The notes under the pieces are model-generated. The model searched no databases, was not told where the DNA came from, and saw only the letters and a program-made list of their open reading frames with translations. Made by a program: the position numbers and the translations under genes. 7,965 bases of DNA from Pontiella desulfatans. Its GTDB lineage: Bacteria > Verrucomicrobiota > Kiritimatiellia > Kiritimatiellales > Pontiellaceae. The stretch spans positions 1 through 7,965 of the forward strand of contig JARFRL010000100.1 in assembly GCA_029287275.1 (NCBI GenBank). Direction: 5' to 3'. Shown one piece after another: positions 6,489 to 7,965 of the stretch. The stretch's first letter is position 1; each line of letters starts with the position of its first letter.

Positions 6489-6533
6489 ATTGTTAACAAT
6501 ATTGCATGCCGACAGATGTTTAAACATACTGTC
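6489..6533. promoter_or_regulatory. Stacked palindromes in the AT-rich region before sulfatase 2 (operator candidates)
   Basis: ATTGTTAACAAT (6489-6500) is a perfect 12-bp palindrome. GCATGC lies at 6504-6509. A second perfect 12-bp palindrome, ATGTTTAAACAT (6516-6527), is framed by GACAG (6511-6515) and CTGTC (6529-6533), so the whole 23-bp site is symmetrical apart from one extra A. Together they lie 27-71 bp before the sulfatase 2 ATG, in DNA of about 29% GC (6481-6559) inside a GC-rich window. That is the place expected for repressor or activator sites controlling a substrate-induced gene. TTAACA (6493-6498) resembles a -35 and TAATAT (6539-6544) a -10, but the spacing does not pair them, so the promoter itself is not assigned. 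Confidence 0.5.
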
Positions 6534-6559
6534 TGTTCTAATATTTATAGGAGAATACC

Positions 6560-7965
6560 ATGAAACGACTCGTTTTTTCCATGTTCGCGCTGGCGATGAT
6601 GGCATCCATTTACGCCAAAGCCGCGAATCCCCGACCCAATATCATATTCATCCTGACCGACGATCATCGATACGATGCCATGGGATTCACGGGAAGCTTC
6701 CCCTGGTTGGAAACGCCCAACCTGGACCGCATCCGGAACGAGGGCGTACATTTTCAAAACGCCTTCACCACCCACTCCCTGTGCGCGCCGTCGCGCGCCG
6801 GCTTCCTGACCGGAATGCATTCCCACAAAAACGGCATCTCCACCAACCAGCACAGCCGCGAGCTCAATCCCGAAACCACGCCCTCCTTCGGCCAGTATCT
6901 GCAGGACGCCGGCTACCGCACCGGCTTTATCGGCAAATGGCACATGGGCCACGATGATTCCCCGCGCGCCGGCTGGGACTACTGGTGTAGCTTTTACGGC
7001 CAGGGCCGCTACGATAAAAACCGGCTCAACATTAACGGCGAGCATATTACGAAAACCGGTTATGTCTCCGATGTCCTGAGCGACTACGCCGTCGAGTTCA
7101 TTGAACGCGATCACGACGAGCCGTTCCTGCTCTATCTCTCCCACAAAGCCGTGCACGGTCCCTTCACACCGGCCGAGCGTCATGAAGATCTGTACGCCGG
7201 AGAAGCCCTTCCCCAGCCGGCCAGCTGGGACGACGACCTTGCCGACAAACCGGAATGGCAACGGCACATCAAACTGCCGAAGGCCGAGCACACCCGCGTG
7301 CGCCGCAAAAATCCGGTACCGATTCCGGCCACCCGCGATCCCGGCCCCTTCCCCGCCGCGAACGACAACTACTTCCGCTACATGCGCAGCATCCCGGCGG
7401 TCGATGAAGGCATCGGCCGTATTTTCCAAACTCTGGAAAAACGCGGCGAGCTCGACAACACCATCATCGCCTTCGCCGGCGACAACGGCTTCTTTCTCAA
7501 TGAACACGGCATGGGCGATAAGCGGCAGGCCTATAACGAATCCATGCGCATTCCGCTCATCATGCGCGGCCCCGGCATCAAAGCCGGCGGCACGGTCGAG
7601 GAGATGGTGCTGAATATCGATGTTGCCCCCACGGTGCTCGAACTGGCGGGACTCAACACCCCGAAGACCATGCAGGGCCGCTCCCTGCTGCCGCTGGCAT
7701 CCGGTAAAACGGTTCAAGACTGGCGCACGGAATTTCTCTACACCTACTGGCGCGACCTGATCGTCACGATCCCCCGCATTACCGCCGTGCGCACCATGGA
7801 TAAAATGTACGCGCGCTATCCGGATGGCGACAGCATCGACGAACTCTACGACCTGGAAAAAGATCCGAACGAAACGCGCAATCTCGCCCAACTGCCGGAA
7901 CACGCCCCGCTGCTCAAAGCCATGCGGCAGAAGCTGAACCGCGCGATGGATGAGGCGGACTACCA
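6560..7965 (+). CDS. Exported type I (formylglycine) sulfatase, 3' end cut by window edge
   Basis: The first 468 residues of an S1-family sulfatase. The signal peptide covers 1-21 with an A-K-A cleavage site before ANPRPN, so the enzyme is exported. Active-site features: DD (34-35), C75-A-P-S-R79 with Cys75 as the formylglycine precursor, GKWHMG (125-130; K126, H128), H199 in AVHGPF, GDNG with D308/N309, and K321 in HGMGDK. ELYDLEKDPNETRNL (428-442) is the usual C-terminal signature, so few codons are missing unless an extra domain follows. The THSLCAPSR and HGMGDKR stretches recall N-acetylglucosamine-6-sulfatase and related glycosaminoglycan or mucin sulfatases more than sulfatase 1, but substrate is not proven. 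The start is firm: AGGAG lies six bases upstream of the ATG. Ala codons are mostly GCC (26 of 38), unlike selD (GCG 14 of 21), which hints at a different origin or expression level. It is divergent from sulfatase 1 and preceded by palindromes that suggest regulation. Confidence 0.94.
   Translation, partial: MKRLVFSMFALAMMASIYAKAANPRPNIIFILTDDHRYDAMGFTGSFPWLETPNLDRIRNEGVHFQNAFTTHSLCAPSRAGFLTGMHSHKNGISTNQHSRELNPETTPSFGQYLQDAGYRTGFIGKWHMGHDDSPRAGWDYWCSFYGQGRYDKNRLNINGEHITKTGYVSDVLSDYAVEFIERDHDEPFLLYLSHKAVHGPFTPAERHEDLYAGEALPQPASWDDDLADKPEWQRHIKLPKAEHTRVRRKNPVPIPATRDPGPFPAANDNYFRYMRSIPAVDEGIGRIFQTLEKRGELDNTIIAFAGDNGFFLNEHGMGDKRQAYNESMRIPLIMRGPGIKAGGTVEEMVLNIDVAPTVLELAGLNTPKTMQGRSLLPLASGKTVQDWRTEFLYTYWRDLIVTIPRITAVRTMDKMYARYPDGDSIDELYDLEKDPNETRNLAQLPEHAPLLKAMRQKLNRAMDEADY

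Noticed and set aside
6545..7903. 452-codon minus-strand frame antisense to sulfatase 2
   Set aside because: The plus strand carries a signal peptide, all sulfatase active-site motifs and a strong Shine-Dalgarno; the antisense frame shows none.

Overview
The window is a stretch of a GC-rich bacterial chromosome with five protein-coding genes, two of them cut by the window edges. Left to right: the N-terminal 219 codons of selenide, water dikinase (selD, minus strand); a Na+/phosphate cotransporter with a PhoU-like tail (plus); a UDP-sugar pyrophosphorylase that closely resembles the plant and protist enzyme (minus); an exported type I sulfatase with an extra C-terminal domain (minus); and a second exported type I sulfatase, cut at the right edge (plus).

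The organism looks like a member of the PVC superphylum, with Kiritimatiellota (Kiritimatiella/Pontiella-like) as the best guess. The grounds are secreted formylglycine sulfatases side by side, a sulfatase C-terminal module ending in FYRV of a kind I associate with that group, and an intergenic CTTCGTGT-type repeat that I recall from PVC genomes. This is inference from memory, since no ribosomal or other marker gene is present.

Layout. selD and the transporter are divergent across 111 bp. The transporter has no visible Shine-Dalgarno sequence, and a promoter-like pair places the likely transcription start at its ATG, so it may be leaderless. The transporter and the pyrophosphorylase converge on a 103-bp gap that holds a terminator-like hairpin for the pyrophosphorylase and a short CTTCGTGT repeat. 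The pyrophosphorylase lies downstream of sulfatase 1 on the same strand, but the 113-bp gap holds GC-rich palindromes followed by an A/T run and then a separate inverted repeat, so the two are probably not one simple operon. The two sulfatases are divergent across 484 bp. That gap holds a possible gene relic on the minus strand and, next to sulfatase 2, an AT-rich (about 29% GC) regulatory patch with stacked perfect palindromes.

How the genes fit together. The two sulfatases would remove sulfate esters from polysaccharides outside the cytoplasm. UDP-sugar pyrophosphorylase would turn salvaged sugar-1-phosphates into UDP-sugars, which could link glycan breakdown to nucleotide-sugar synthesis. 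SelD and the phosphate transporter are housekeeping or accessory functions with no visible tie to this. No sulfatase-maturing enzyme, transposase, RNA gene or CRISPR array was found. I see no convincing new multi-gene system. The most notable items are the plant-type pyrophosphorylase, the operator-like palindromes before sulfatase 2, and the change in codon choice in that gene.
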